From positions 1 to 64,000 of the forward strand of contig NZ_LRFC01000023.1 in assembly GCF_001619875.1 (NCBI RefSeq): a stretch of DNA of 64,000 nt. Reading direction: 5' to 3'. The translations under genes and the position numbers were made by a program. Source of the DNA: Fictibacillus phosphorivorans. GTDB lineage: Bacteria > Bacillota > Bacilli > Bacillales > Fictibacillaceae. Under the pieces are notes generated by a model. That model worked only from the letters and a program-made list of their open reading frames with translations. It did no database searches and was not told the DNA's origin. Of this stretch, positions 48,168-61,481 are shown piece by piece (within the stretch, counting starts at the first letter, position 1; the number at the start of each line of letters is the position of its first letter).

Positions 48168-51100
48168 ACGACAAGACATCCGAAAAATTCTAGTGATTGG
48201 TTCTGGACCAATCGTAATTGGACAAGCAGCAGAATTTGACTATGCAGGTACACAAGCTTGCCAAGCTTTAAAAGAAGAAGGATATGAAGTTGTACTTGTT
48301 AACTCAAACCCAGCAACCATCATGACAGATCCTAACATGGCAGATAAGGTGTACATCGAACCTTTAACACTTGAGTTTGTTTCTCGAATTATCCGTCAAG
48401 AGCGTCCTGATGGACTTCTTGCTACACTTGGTGGTCAAACAGGACTTAACATGGCAGTAGAACTGTTTAACTCAGGCATTCTTGAAGAATACAACGTAGA
48501 ACTATTAGGAACAAAGCTTCCCTCCATCCAGCAAGCAGAAGATCGTGACTTGTTCAGAAATTTAATGAGAGAGTTGAATGAGCCAGTACCTGAGAGTGCA
48601 ATCGTTCACAACATGGAAGAAGCAAGAGCATTTGTTGAAGAAAATGGCTATCCAGTGATCATTCGTCCTGCCTTTACACTCGGAGGAACAGGCGGAGGTA
48701 TCGTAACAAACGAGGAAGAATTTTTAGAAATTACACCATCTGGTCTGCATGCAAGCCCTGTTGGACAAGTACTGATCGAGAAAAGCATCGCAGGCTTTAA
48801 AGAAGTCGAATATGAAGTAATGAGAGACAAGAATGATACAGCCATCGTTGTATGTAACATGGAAAACATTGATCCTGTCGGTATTCATACAGGTGATTCA
48901 ATCGTAGTAGCTCCGAGTCAGACACTGACAGATCGGGACTACCAGCTTTTACGAAATGCATCATTAAGAATTATTAGAGCGTTAAAAATTGAGGGAGGCT
49001 GTAACGTACAGCTTGCTCTAGACCCAGAAAGCTCACAATATTATGTGATTGAAGTAAATCCGCGTGTCAGCCGTTCATCAGCACTTGCTTCAAAAGCGAC
49101 AGGTTATCCGATCGCGAAACTAGCGGCGAAGATTGCAGTAGGCTACACACTCGATGAGATTAAAAATCCCGTAACAGGAACAACGTATGCTTGTTTTGAA
49201 CCTGCTCTTGACTATATTGTTTCAAAGATACCTAGATGGCCGTTTGACAAGTTTGAAGGCGCGAACCGTAAGCTCGGCACTCAGATGAAAGCAACAGGAG
49301 AGGTTATGGCAATCGGACGCAACTTTGAAGAATCACTTTTAAAAGCAGTGAGGTCACTCGAAATATCTGCTTTCCATCTAGATGTAAAAGAAAAAAATCT
49401 AACAAAATCAGAAGTTGAAGAAAAGATCCTGCGAGCAGATGATGAAAGACTTTTCTATATCGCAGAAGCATTCAGAATGGGCATTACAGTGGAAGAAATT
49501 CATGAGTGGACAAAGATTGATCTGTTCTTCTTAGAAAAGTTATACGGAATCATCTTACTAGAGAAACGAGTTAAAGAGCGTAAAAAAGATGCGGTGATCT
49601 TAAAGAAAGCAAAAGAAAAAGGATTCAGCGACCGCTGGATTGCAGAAGCTTGGGAGATGGATGAATACGAGCTTTACCAATTCAGACTGAACGAAGAAAT
49701 TAAACCTGTGTTCAAGATGGTAGATACGTGTGCGGCTGAGTTCGAATCCGCGACACCTTACTACTACGGAACTTACGGTGAGGAAGATGAATCAATCATT
49801 ACCGAAAAGAAGAGTGTTGTAGTACTTGGTTCAGGACCGATCAGAATCGGACAAGGAATTGAATTCGACTACGCTACTGTTCATACCGTTTGGGCGATTC
49901 AAGAAGCAGGATATGAAGCAATCATCATTAACAATAATCCTGAAACCGTATCTACAGATTTTAGTATGTCAGATAAGCTTTATTTTGAACCACTGACGGT
50001 AGAAGACGTTATGCATGTTATTGAACACGAAAAGCCTGAAGGAGTTATTGTTCAGTTTGGAGGACAAACTGCCATCAATCTTTCTGAAGAACTTGAAAGA
50101 AGAGGAATTAAGATTCTTGGAACATCGTTAGACAGCATGGATTTAGCAGAAGACAGAGAGCGTTTTGAAAAAGTGATGCAGCAGCTTAACATTCCGCAGC
50201 CAGCAGGAAAAACAGCATTCTCTGTAACAGATGCTGTAACGATCGCAAATTCAATCGGCTACCCTGTTCTTGTTCGCCCGTCTTATGTATTAGGTGGAAG
50301 AGCGATGGAGATCGTGTACCAAGAAAGCGAACTTCTTCAATATATGGAGAACGCAGCGAGAGTAAATCCGGATCACCCTGTATTGGTTGACAGATACCTT
50401 GAAGGTAAAGAGATTGAAGTCGATGCGATCTCAGATGGAAAAGATGTGTTCATCCCTGGAATGATGGAGCATATTGAACGCGCGGGTGTTCACTCAGGTG
50501 ACTCAATCGCGGTATATCCTCCGCAAACATTGCCTGAAAATATCAAACAAAAGATTATCGACAGAACCATCTCGATCGCAAAAGGATTAAAGATCATTGG
50601 ATTGTTGAACATACAGTTTGTTTGGCACAAAGAGGAAGTATATGTACTTGAAGTGAATCCGCGCTCAAGCCGAACAGTGCCGTTCCTAAGCAAGATAACA
50701 GGTGTTCCGATGGCAAACGTTGCTACAAAAGTTATTTTAGGTGACAGCTTAGAAAGTCAAGGCTATCATACAGGCTACCAGAAGGAAGCGGATGAAGTTT
50801 CTGTAAAAGTACCAGTGTTCTCATTTGCTAAACTGCGCCGAGTAGATACGTATTTAGGACCTGAGATGAAATCAACTGGGGAAGTAATGGGAAGAGATAA
50901 GAATCTTCAAAAAGCCCTTTACAAAGGACTTATCGCATCTGGCATGAAGATTCCTAAATATGGAGCAGTACTCTTTACTGTAGCAGATAAAGATAAAGAA
51001 GAAGCGCTTCATATGGTGAAGAGATTCTACGAGATCGGCTACACAATCATGGCGACTGAAGGAACAGCAGGCATTATTGAAAAAGAAGGCATCCCAGTTG

Positions 51101-51362
51101 AAGTTGTAGGCAAGATTGGTGCTGAAGGAAGAAACATGCTAGAAGTGATCCGAAAAGGCGAAGCACAATTTGTTGTTAACACACTGACTAAAGGAAAGCT
51201 GCCAGCTAGAGACGGATTCCGAATTCGAAGAGAATGTGCCGAAAACGGAGTAGTGTGTCTGACAAACCTGGATACTTCTGTTGCTCTATTAGAAGTACTA
51301 GAGTCCATTTCGTTCTCAGCGCATGCCCTGTCTTCTTTCACTAAAAAAGAAAAGGTGCTCGT

Positions 51363-51366
<4 letters not shown>
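48160..51366 (+). CDS. carB: Carbamoyl phosphate synthase large subunit (pyrimidine-specific)
   Basis: PyrAB: makes carbamoyl phosphate from bicarbonate, ammonia and two ATP. The 1068-aa protein shows the internal duplication of the family: two synthetase halves opening [19 protein letters not shown] and [18 protein letters not shown], each with an ATP-grasp module ([20 protein letters not shown] and [18 protein letters not shown]), and a C-terminal allosteric MGS-like domain from about residue 935. No truncation. Confidence 0.97.
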
Positions 51367-53775
<2,409 letters not shown>

Positions 53776-54405
53776 TATTGAAGCCGTAACACTATCACCA
53801 GAAAATCCCTACACGTGGTCTTCAGGTTTAAAGTCTCCCATTTATTGCGATAACCGTCTAATTATCGCGTACCCGGAAATTCGTAAACAAGTTGCTGAAG
53901 AACTTGCAGCGTTAATTCAGAATCATTACGGGGAAGCCGATTTAATCGCAGGAACTGCAACAGCTGGTATCCCGCATGCTGCATTTGTAGCTGAACAGAT
54001 GAATCTGCCGATGTGCTACGTACGATCAAGCGCAAAAGCTCATGGAAAAGCGAAACAAATCGAGGGTTTAACAGAAAAAAGCAAAAAGGCAGTTGTTGTT
54101 GAAGATCTGATTTCTACAGGAAAAAGCTCCATTCAATCTGTTCTTGCACTTCGTGAAGCGGGTATTGAAGTGTTAGGTGTTGTAGCCATCTTTAGCTACG
54201 GATTGAAAAAAGCAGATGACGCACTTGGTGAACGAGATATTCCTTTTCAAACGGTTACAAACTTTAGTACATTAATAGAGGAAGCACAAGAAAGCGGTAA
54301 GATTAGTGAACAGGGGCTTTCTTTATTAAAAGAATGGCAACAAGACCCAGAGCATTGGGGAGCTGCCTCTTTTTCCAAATAGTATTCTAAGGAGAGACTA
54401 CGATT

Positions 54406-55074
54406 TTGAGAAAAATGAACGGTGAAGAATTTGACGAGCTTGTTTCTTTTTTTGATGCTATGGCGCGTACAACATGGCTGAAAGAAGTACATGATACATT
54501 AAAAGAAACAACAGGGTCATGGGTGGATAAAGAAGTCCTGGATGTAGGTTGTGGAACCGGCAGGCTTTTGCTCAGAGGAGCAGAAGAAGCGAAAAGGTTA
54601 GTAGGAGTGGATTTATCATCTGAGATGGTGAAGGCGAGTATTCAACAATTTTTTTACCATGAATTAAGTAGTAAAAGTGAATTTTTAGTTGCAGACGCAG
54701 AAAATTTGCCATTTAAAGATGAAGAATTTGATTTAGCATTATCCACTTGTGTGATGTTCTTATTGCCAGATCCTCGTAAGGGAATACGAGAGGTTCATCG
54801 TACACTTAAGCATGATGGTATGATTGCGATGTTGAACCCTACTGAAAAGATGAGTCAGGAGACCGCTCTTTCTTTCGGGAAGGAACATGGAATCTCGGGC
54901 TTTGAGAGAACGGCTTTATTAAAATGGTCAAATGTCAGTACGAGAAGACATCGTTATACAGAGAATGAAATGACAGGATTGCTTCAAGATCTTCATTTTA
55001 GGGAGATCAAACATCAAGAAGTTCTAGGCGGGCTTGCGCTTATTACTACAGCAAAAAAAGAGCAGAACAGCTAA
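54406..55074 (+). CDS. Class I SAM-dependent methyltransferase
   Basis: A 222-aa methyltransferase with the SAM-binding motif VLDVGCGTGRLLLRG near residues 45-59, LVADAENLPFKDEEFDLALS near 87-106 (motifs II-III) and MLNPTEK after. It is of the UbiE/Coq5-like small-molecule type; no particular substrate can be assigned. TTG start with AAGGAGAG 9 nt upstream (an ATG at 54415 is an alternative). It follows pyrE after 23 nt with no terminator, so it is likely co-transcribed with the pyr operon, which is unusual. Confidence 0.82.
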   Translation: MRKMNGEEFDELVSFFDAMARTTWLKEVHDTLKETTGSWVDKEVLDVGCGTGRLLLRGAEEAKRLVGVDLSSEMVKASIQQFFYHELSSKSEFLVADAENLPFKDEEFDLALSTCVMFLLPDPRKGIREVHRTLKHDGMIAMLNPTEKMSQETALSFGKEHGISGFERTALLKWSNVSTRRHRYTENEMTGLLQDLHFREIKHQEVLGGLALITTAKKEQNS

Positions 55075-55096
55075 TCATGCTGTTCTGCTTTTTTTC
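55061..55096 (+). terminator. Terminator of the pyr operon / methyltransferase gene
   Basis: agcagaacagc / gctgttctgct stem of 11 bp with loop taatcat, followed by a T-run. The stem includes the stop codon region. Confidence 0.95.
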
Positions 55097-55145
55097 AGTT
55101 CTAATTTAGAATATGTTGCTATAGATAAGCTTGTTCATTCGCTTC

Positions 55146-55335
55146 ATTATTAGAGTGAAAGGTGGCGAGACTCCTCGAAAATTGAACTTCGAATTTTCTT
55201 CGTGCGATGCGACACTGCCGAAGCCTTCCTTGTCCTGCGGGACAGGCGGGCAGGTGATACACTTAAGAGTGAAACGTCCGAATGTGGCTCACCGCCTGCC
55301 CCGAGGAAAGCGAGCTACCTGTAACGGGAATCAAC
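55146..55335 (-). repeat. Fold-back intergenic repeat, copy F (expanded)
   Basis: 190 bp, from ttagagtgaaaggtggcgag to gggaatcaac, matching the reverse complement of copies A, C and E at both ends. About 60 bp are added between gagactcct and gcgggacaggcgg; the extra part contains its own hairpin (gaaaattgaacttcgaattttc region, 55177-55198). The left flank ttcattcgcttcat is the complement of the right flank of copy E. It fills the 297-bp gap between the methyltransferase gene and rqcH. Confidence 0.85.
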
Positions 55336-55371
55336 ATCTTTCAAGAGCTACAGAGTTTACTAATCAGTTTA

Positions 55372-57081
55372 TTATTTTTTTAAACGAAACACTAAATCTT
55401 CATCCGGTGTCACATAAAGCGTCTGCTGATTATCATAAATGACAAATCCAGGCTTTGCTCCGTTTGGTTTTTTTACATGCTTGACTAACGTATAATCAAC
55501 GGGTACTGAGCTGGAATTCTTTGCTTTGCTGAAAAATCCTGCTAAAACTGCAGCTTCTTGAATTGCTGATTCACTTGGAGATGATGAGCGAATAAGCACA
55601 TGAGAGCCTGGAATGTCTTTTGTATGAAGCCATGTTTCATTCGCTCGAGAAAGTTTAAACGTTAGAAAATCGTTTTGCTTATTGTTCTTTCCAACCAAGA
55701 TTTCGGTTCCGTCGGTAGCAACGAATTTCTCTGGCTGAGGGGTCTTGGTTTGTTTTTTCTTATTTTTACTTTGCCGGTGTTTTAAATAACCGCCTTCTCC
55801 AAGCTCTTCTCGAATTTCTTCAACGTCTTTCATGGATGCAGAATCCATCTGAACGATTAATCTTTCAAAATAAAGCAATTCATTCTTTGACTTTTCTATT
55901 TGCTCTTTGATGATTGAAACAGATTTTTTTAACTTTGCGTATTTTTTAAAGTAGTTTTGTGCATTATCTGCAGGCGTTTTAAGCGGATCAAGATCAATCT
56001 TAATTAATGGCTGGTCCTCTGAGAAATAATCCTCAACTTCTATTTCTTTATCGCCCTTTTTTGCTAAATACATATACGCAGTAAGCAGTTCACCTTTTCT
56101 TTGGTACTCTTCAGCATTGACAGTTTGCTGAAGTTCTCTTTCTAGTTTGCCAATCTTTTTCGTGATTTTGTCATACTCGTTTGACAAGTATTTTTCAAGA
56201 TCATTTGCCTGCTGTTTAATCCGATCTCGGTCAGCTTTTCCATAGAAAAAGCGATCGAGCATTTTGCTTACGGTATCAAAAAGGCGGTTCTCACCTGTAA
56301 CATGATTTAACGGAATGACTGAAAAGTATTCTTTCTTTTCATTTGTAATCATTTGAGGTTCGTAGTTTTGCTCTGATAAAGGCTTCATTATTTCAAAAAA
56401 TGCGTCCGCAACTTCCTCTTTAACGGATAGACCGGCTCTGTGAACAATTTCTTTTGCGATCAATGGAGAGAACCCGCTGAATCGGGCCACAAGCTGCTTA
56501 TCTAATTTCCCTTCGTTCCAGGAAATTCTTGAAATAAAGTCTTCCTTATTTGTAATAGTAAAAGGATTGGTTTTCTCCTGTGCAGGAGGCATCACATATT
56601 GAAAACCTGGAAGAATGGTTCTGTGACGATTTTGAAAGCTGGGAACATGTTTGATGCTATCGACAATCTTTTCTGATTTTTCGTCAACTAAAATAATGTT
56701 GCTATGTCTGCCCATGATCTCTACGTATAGTACCTTTGTTGTTTCATCCCCGATCTCATCACGGTTTTTTACAGTGATCTTAATGATTCTCTCCACATCA
56801 AGTTGTTCGATCTTTTCGATAAAAGCCCCTTCTAAATGCTTTCTGAGCAGCATACAAAACATGGGTGGAGTATCTGGATTTTCATATGTGTGTTCAGTCA
56901 GATGAACTCTCGCAAACGAAGGATTGGCAGATAACAAAAGCTTATGGTTCTTTCCGTTCGCTCTGATTGTAAAAACGAGATCAGTCTTATGTGGCTGATA
57001 CACTTTTGAAATTCTGCCTGACGTAAGTGTGTTTTGTAATTCTGTAGTAATTGCACGTGTCATTATTCCATCAAAACTCAT
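55372..57081 (-). CDS. rqcH: Ribosome-associated quality control protein RqcH (NFACT family, YloA)
   Basis: Binds obstructed 50S subunits and recruits tRNA-Ala to add C-terminal alanine tails marking nascent chains for degradation. The 569-aa protein has the NFACT-N domain (FCMLLRKHLEGAFIEKIEQ), a helix-hairpin-helix, coiled-coil arms near residues 285-430 and the C-terminal NFACT-R domain (WLHTKDIPGSHVLIRS). At the key tRNA-binding pair, B. subtilis has Asp97-Arg98 while this protein has Glu97-Arg98. I chose the ATG at 57081 behind AAGAGGTG; the frame extends upstream to 57141 without family similarity. Confidence 0.93.
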   Translation of the reverse strand: MSFDGIMTRAITTELQNTLTSGRISKVYQPHKTDLVFTIRANGKNHKLLLSANPSFARVHLTEHTYENPDTPPMFCMLLRKHLEGAFIEKIEQLDVERIIKITVKNRDEIGDETTKVLYVEIMGRHSNIILVDEKSEKIVDSIKHVPSFQNRHRTILPGFQYVMPPAQEKTNPFTITNKEDFISRISWNEGKLDKQLVARFSGFSPLIAKEIVHRAGLSVKEEVADAFFEIMKPLSEQNYEPQMITNEKKEYFSVIPLNHVTGENRLFDTVSKMLDRFFYGKADRDRIKQQANDLEKYLSNEYDKITKKIGKLERELQQTVNAEEYQRKGELLTAYMYLAKKGDKEIEVEDYFSEDQPLIKIDLDPLKTPADNAQNYFKKYAKLKKSVSIIKEQIEKSKNELLYFERLIVQMDSASMKDVEEIREELGEGGYLKHRQSKNKKKQTKTPQPEKFVATDGTEILVGKNNKQNDFLTFKLSRANETWLHTKDIPGSHVLIRSSSPSESAIQEAAVLAGFFSKAKNSSSVPVDYTLVKHVKKPNGAKPGFVIYDNQQTLYVTPDEDLVFRLKK

Positions 57082-57179
57082 GATTTGGTTCACCTCTTTT
57101 TTCTGATTCATAGTATAGCATTTTTGGGGACATGCCTGCATATAAATGCTATTAACTAATCTTATTAGAGGTGGAAGCT

Positions 57180-59849
57180 ATGAATTGGTACCAGCTGCCG
57201 CAAGACGAAATTGAATCCATACTGAACAGCAGAATGGAAGAAGGGCTCACGAAGAGCGAGCAAGAACGACGGTTAAAGCTAGATGGACCGAACCAGTTAG
57301 AAGAAGGCAAGAAGCAGTCTGCCATTTTAATGTTCCTTGCACAGTTCAAAGATTTTATGGTTTTAGTATTACTAGCTGCGACGTTGCTTTCTGGTTTTTT
57401 AGGAGAATATTTAGACGCTATTGCCATCATCTTGATCGTTGTCATGAATGGTATTCTAGGGTTTATTCAAGAGAGAAAAGCAGAGAAGTCTCTTGCTTCC
57501 CTAAAAGAACTTTCTGCACCGACGGCACAGGTTTTAAGAGAAGGGAAATGGGTGTCGATCGCCGCAAAAGATGTCGTAACAGGTGATGTGATCAAAGTAA
57601 AAAGTGGCGATAGAGTGGGTGCAGATATTCGATTATTAAAGACGTCAGGTCTGCAAATCGAGGAGTCAGCACTAACCGGGGAATCCGTTCCTGCCCAAAA
57701 GCATAACAACCTCCTTTCAGCGGATGATCTAAACCTTGGTGATCAAGAGAATATGGCGTTTATGGGAACGATGGTCACGAGAGGAACAGGACAAGGTATC
57801 GTTGTTGCAACGGGAATGAAAACAGAAATGGGTAAGATCGCACATTTGATTCAAACAGCGGAAAACATTGCAACACCTCTTCAAATGAAGCTTGAACAAC
57901 TTGGTAAGATCTTAATCGCACTTGCCCTACTCTTAACCGTACTTGTTGTACTTGCAGGGGTGATGCAAGGGCATGATCTTTACAGCATGATATTAGCTGG
58001 AGTATCACTTGCTGTTGCAGCTATTCCTGAAGGACTCCCCGCGATCGTTACAATCGCACTAGCGCTTGGCGTACAAAAGATGATTCGAAAGCGCGCCATT
58101 GTCCGAAAACTTCCTTCTGTTGAAACGCTTGGGTGTGCAACCGTCATTTGTTCTGATAAAACGGGTACACTTACGCAAAATAAAATGACTGTTACCCGAA
58201 TTTGGTCTCAAGGCAGACAATGGACGGTCAATGAAGATGGTTTTGAAGTTGTTGGAGCAGCTATTCAAGAGAATAAACGAGAAGATAAGCTGACAGAAGT
58301 ATTGGCATATGCGGCACTTTGTAACAATGCATCGATTGAAGAAGGAAAGAAAGGTGGACTGCTGGAAATTGGTGATCCGACTGAGACCGCTTTACTTGTC
58401 AGTGCGTATAAAGCAGGTATTACAAAAGAGTCTTTGAGTGAACAGTTTACCCTCCAGCATGAGTTTCCTTTTGATTCTACACGTAAGATGATGAGTGTGG
58501 TTGTTCAAGATACAGATGGTAATCAGATGCTCGTAGTAAAAGGAGCACCAGATGTATTATTGGAAAAGAGTGATTACATTGTATGGGACGACAAAAAGCA
58601 ATTAATAAAACAAGCACATAAAGAAAGAATTAAAGAAGCGATCTACGCGCTTGGAAGTCAGGCCCTCCGAACGATCGCCGTTGCCATTCGTCCGTTAAAA
58701 GAGGGAGAGTATTATTCGCAAGCCTCTTTTGCAGAAAGAAGTCTCACTTTTATCGGGCTGCAAGGTATGATGGACCCGCCTCGTCCTGAGGTTGAAGAAA
58801 GTATAAGAGATTGTCAGACTGCAGGAATCAAAACGGTTATGATAACAGGTGACCATGTTGTTACGGCTGCAAGTATAGCGAAAAAGTTAAACATGCTTCC
58901 AGAAGGCGGAAGAGTTATGGAAGGTGCGGAACTCGCGCAGTTAAGTGATGATGAGCTGGATAAAGTTTCTGAAGATGTTTATGTATACGCAAGGGTATCA
59001 CCTGAACACAAATTAAAAATTGTAAAGTCATTGCAGCGTAAAGGTCATGTAGTAGCGATGACAGGTGATGGGGTAAATGATGCGCCTGCGATAAAGTCTG
59101 CTAATATTGGTATTGCAATGGGTATTACAGGAACTGATGTGGCTAAAGAGGCATCCTCCCTCGTTCTCGGAGACGACAACTTTGCTACAATTCGTTCTGC
59201 AATAGAAGAAGGAAGAAATATCTATGAAAATATCAGAAAGTTTATTCGTTATCTGCTCGCATCCAATGTGGGTGAGATTTTGGTCATGCTGTTTGCGATG
59301 ATCATGGGATTGCCATTACCCTTAGTTCCAATTCAAATATTATGGGTAAACCTAGTGACAGACGGTTTACCTGCAATGGCCCTCGGTGTCGATCAGGCGG
59401 AAGAAGATGTGATGAGAAGAAAGCCAAGACAAGCAAAAGAAGGTGTCTTCTCACGGGGACTGGGCTGGAAAATTATTTCTCGCGGATTCTTAATAGGGGC
59501 TGCCACAATCTTAGCGTTTTGGGTCACGTTAAAAGAAAACCCGGATCAACTGATCGTCGCACAATCAGTCGCATTCGCCACGTTAGTTATGGCTCAATTA
59601 ATACACGTATTTGATTGCCGCAGCGAACGTTCCGTTTTTCATAGAAATCCGTTCCAAAACGGATATCTGGTGCTAGCGGTCATTTCATCCATTCTTTTGC
59701 TGCTTGTTGTTATGTATGTTGAGCCATTGCAGAACATCTTCCATACTGTTCCGCTTTCTGTAAGACAATGGCTGCTCGTCATGGGCATGGCGTCCATTCC
59801 AACATTTGCTTTAGCTGGTTTTCAGTTGTTTAAAAGAGAAGCACGATAA
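57180..59849 (+). CDS. yloB: Calcium-transporting P-type ATPase (SERCA-like, YloB)
   Basis: P2A-type ion pump. The protein of about 889 aa has the actuator motif [11 protein letters not shown], the phosphorylated Asp326 in [12 protein letters not shown], the hinge [14 protein letters not shown] and ten membrane segments, including the Ca2+-site segment [19 protein letters not shown]. subtilis YloB is a sporulation-associated Ca2+ ATPase. I chose the ATG at 57180 behind AGAGGTGGA; an ATG at 57171 would overlap it. Monocistronic; divergent from rqcH. Confidence 0.94.
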   Translation: MNWYQLPQDEIESILNSRMEEGLTKSEQERRLKLDGPNQLEEGKKQSAILMFLAQFKDFMVLVLLAATLLSGFLGEYLDAIAIILIVVMNGILGFIQERKAEKSLASLKELSAPTAQVLREGKWVSIAAKDVVTGDVIKVKSGDRVGADIRLLKTSGLQIEESALTGESVPAQKHNNLLSADDLNLGDQENMAFMGTMVTRGTGQGIVVATGMKTEMGKIAHLIQTAENIATPLQMKLEQLGKILIALALLLTVLVVLAGVMQGHDLYSMILAGVSLAVAAIPEGLPAIVTIALALGVQKMIRKRAIVRKLPSVETLGCATVICSDKTGTLTQNKMTVTRIWSQGRQWTVNEDGFEVVGAAIQENKREDKLTEVLAYAALCNNASIEEGKKGGLLEIGDPTETALLVSAYKAGITKESLSEQFTLQHEFPFDSTRKMMSVVVQDTDGNQMLVVKGAPDVLLEKSDYIVWDDKKQLIKQAHKERIKEAIYALGSQALRTIAVAIRPLKEGEYYSQASFAERSLTFIGLQGMMDPPRPEVEESIRDCQTAGIKTVMITGDHVVTAASIAKKLNMLPEGGRVMEGAELAQLSDDELDKVSEDVYVYARVSPEHKLKIVKSLQRKGHVVAMTGDGVNDAPAIKSANIGIAMGITGTDVAKEASSLVLGDDNFATIRSAIEEGRNIYENIRKFIRYLLASNVGEILVMLFAMIMGLPLPLVPIQILWVNLVTDGLPAMALGVDQAEEDVMRRKPRQAKEGVFSRGLGWKIISRGFLIGAATILAFWVTLKENPDQLIVAQSVAFATLVMAQLIHVFDCRSERSVFHRNPFQNGYLVLAVISSILLLLVVMYVEPLQNIFHTVPLSVRQWLLVMGMASIPTFALAGFQLFKREAR

Positions 59850-59855
59850 AATATA

Positions 59856-59890
59856 AAGCTGGCTCTCGTGGAGGGGAGCCAGTTTCGTTT
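59856..59890 (+). terminator. Terminator of yloB
   Basis: ctggctc / gagccag stem of 7 bp with a 10-nt loop and an imperfect T-tail (tttcgttt). Confidence 0.7.
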
Positions 59891-59946
59891 GTATTATGCT
59901 AAACTTGATAAAAACGGTGCTCGTGCAGCGGCTGAAAAGCATGCTG

Positions 59947-60020
59947 GACGAGCGATTCCAGACTTTTACGAGCGATTCCAGACTTTTACGAGCGATTCCA
60001 GACTTTTACGAGCGATTCCC
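59947..60020. repeat. 20-bp tandem repeat array, 3.7 units
   Basis: Unit gacttttacgagcgattcca is present in three consecutive exact or nearly exact copies, with a partial unit (gacgagcgattcca) on the left and a changed last base on the right (ccc). Shares the core tttacgagcgattc with the array at positions 1-36. The frame crossing it encodes a periodic peptide with a 20-residue period, which is not evidence of a gene. Confidence 0.93.
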
Positions 60021-60118
60021 AAGCATAAACAGATCAGCATGGCGTTCTTCAAGGAATAAGGCTCAGCTTTCAAATTTTCTAGCTCTTTACGTAATTTCCT
60101 TAAAAAAAGGGAAATTTG

Positions 60119-60147
60119 TTTAGATTTCAGGATTTATGTGCTAAAAT
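60119..60147 (+). promoter_or_regulatory. Candidate sigma-A promoter of remA-gmk-rpoZ
   Basis: TTTAGA at 60119-60124, 17-bp spacer ending in TGTGC, TAAAAT at 60142-60147 (extended -10 TGC). Leader of about 90 nt to remA. A second, weaker TAGAAT lies at 60215-60220. Confidence 0.5.
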
Positions 60148-60245
60148 ATAAGAACATGTGTACAGTTTTTCACAATATCGTACTACTAGCGTATGACCCG
60201 TTATTCCATTTGGCTAGAATAGTAGCAGGTTAGGGGCGTTTAGAG

Positions 60246-60503
60246 ATGAAATTAATTAATATTGGGTACGGAAATATTGTTGCTGCTCACCGGATTATTG
60301 CGGTAGTCAGTCCTGAATCTGCACCGATCAAACGATTAATCACGGTTGCGCGAGAAAAGAACATGCTGATTGATGCTACATATGGCCGCAGAACGAGAGC
60401 GGTTGTAGTGACTGACAGTGATCATGTCATCTTGTCAGCTGTACAGCCAGAAACTGTAGCTCACAGACTGATGTCAGTTGATGAGGGCTCAGAAGAAAGT
60501 TAG
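60246..60503 (+). CDS. remA: Extracellular matrix regulatory protein RemA
   Basis: DNA-binding activator of biofilm matrix and osmoprotection genes in B. subtilis. The 85-aa DUF370 protein ([30 protein letters not shown], split here as [17 protein letters not shown] then [12 protein letters not shown]) is near-identical in pattern to the family and assembles into rings. TAGGGGCG precedes the ATG. It lies 15 nt from gmk. Confidence 0.95.
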   Translation: MKLINIGYGNIVAAHRIIAVVSPESAPIKRLITVAREKNMLIDATYGRRTRAVVVTDSDHVILSAVQPETVAHRLMSVDEGSEES

Positions 60504-60518
60504 GTTGTGGAGGTTTTT

Positions 60519-61136
60519 ATGGAAAAAGAAAGAGGCATTCTGTTTGTACTTTCCGGTCCGTCTGGTGTTGGAAAAGGAACTGTATGTAAAGCGCTTCGAG
60601 AACAAAAGCTGGACATTCAATACTCCGTTTCAGCCACGACTAGAAAGCCGCGTGAAGGCGAACGGCATGGGGTAGAATACTTCTTTAAAACAAAAGAAGA
60701 GTTCCTAAACATGATCGAAAATAAAGAACTGCTCGAGTGGGCAGAATATGTTGGCAACTATTATGGTACACCGATTGAATATGTGAACCAAACGCTTGAT
60801 GAAGGCAAAGATGTAATCCTAGAAATTGAAGTGCAAGGTGCGCTTCAAGTTAAAAACATTTTCCCAGAAGGAGTATTTATCTTTTTAACACCTCCAAGTC
60901 TGGATGAATTAAGAAGTCGTATTGTTGGTCGCGGCACAGAAACAGAAGATTTGATCAACAATCGTATGTCTGTTGCCAAAGAAGAAATTGAACTTATGAG
61001 ACACTATGACTATTCTGTTGTAAATGATGAGATTGATTCAGCTTGTAATCGAATCAAAGCAATCATTACGACCGAACATTGCCGTGTGGACAGAGTTCGT
61101 CCAAAATACGAAAAAATTTTAGGAGATGACCAATAA
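60519..61136 (+). CDS. gmk: Guanylate kinase
   Basis: Phosphorylates GMP to GDP. The protein of about 205 aa has the P-loop [16 protein letters not shown] near residues 9-24 and the GMP-binding [14 protein letters not shown] near 36-49. I chose the ATG at 60519 behind GTGGAGG; the frame opens at 60507. It overlaps rpoZ by one base. Confidence 0.96.
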   Translation: MEKERGILFVLSGPSGVGKGTVCKALREQKLDIQYSVSATTRKPREGERHGVEYFFKTKEEFLNMIENKELLEWAEYVGNYYGTPIEYVNQTLDEGKDVILEIEVQGALQVKNIFPEGVFIFLTPPSLDELRSRIVGRGTETEDLINNRMSVAKEEIELMRHYDYSVVNDEIDSACNRIKAIITTEHCRVDRVRPKYEKILGDDQ

Positions 61137-61342
61137 TGCTATATCCATCCATCGACTCTCTTATGGAAAAAATAGATTCCAAATATTCTCTAGTAACTCT
61201 TAGTTCCAAGCGTGCTAGAGAAATTCAGCAGTATGACAACCAACAGATCGCAAAACCGGTTTCACACAAGTTTGTTGGGAAAGCACTTGAGGAAATTCAG
61301 TCTGGTGTCTTAACAAAAGTTGGAGAAACACCTGAAGATTAA
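61136..61342 (+). CDS. rpoZ: RNA polymerase omega subunit
   Basis: A 68-aa omega subunit that helps assemble RNA polymerase. The family pattern [20 protein letters not shown] and [11 protein letters not shown] is clear. TAGGAGATG provides the ribosome site inside gmk. Followed by a terminator that separates it from coaBC. Confidence 0.95.
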   Translation: MLYPSIDSLMEKIDSKYSLVTLSSKRAREIQQYDNQQIAKPVSHKFVGKALEEIQSGVLTKVGETPED

Positions 61343-61361
61343 TTGAACATCGAAAAAATAT

Positions 61362-61392
61362 ACAACCTTGACAAAAGGTTGTTATTTTTTTG
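61362..61392 (+). terminator. Terminator after rpoZ
   Basis: acaacctt / aaggttgt stem of 8 bp with a 4-nt loop, then attttttt. Confidence 0.88.
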
Positions 61393-61481
61393 TTTATAAA
61401 CTGTTTCATTTATTTCATACGTAATAATGCTGTAAAATAGATAGGGAATGTATAAGAAATGCGCGGCGGAAGGGGTTTATT

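Larger units (their letters stand above)
59850..60245. other. 396-bp gap between yloB and remA
   Basis: Contains a terminator, the second 20-bp tandem repeat array and the remA promoter region. In B. subtilis yloC (YicC family) lies here; no part of it is visible. Apparent reading frames at 59868-60123 are products of the tandem repeat (DFYERFQTF-type periodic peptides) and are not genes. Confidence 0.8.

Noticed and set aside
55131-55442. A 103-codon plus-strand frame before rqcH
   Set aside because: It runs through repeat copy F and into the antisense of rqcH; its composition follows the repeat.
59868-60123. Two frames (63 and 75 codons) with periodic peptides near yloB
   Set aside because: The periodicity is the 20-bp tandem repeat read in two frames; no ribosome site or homology.
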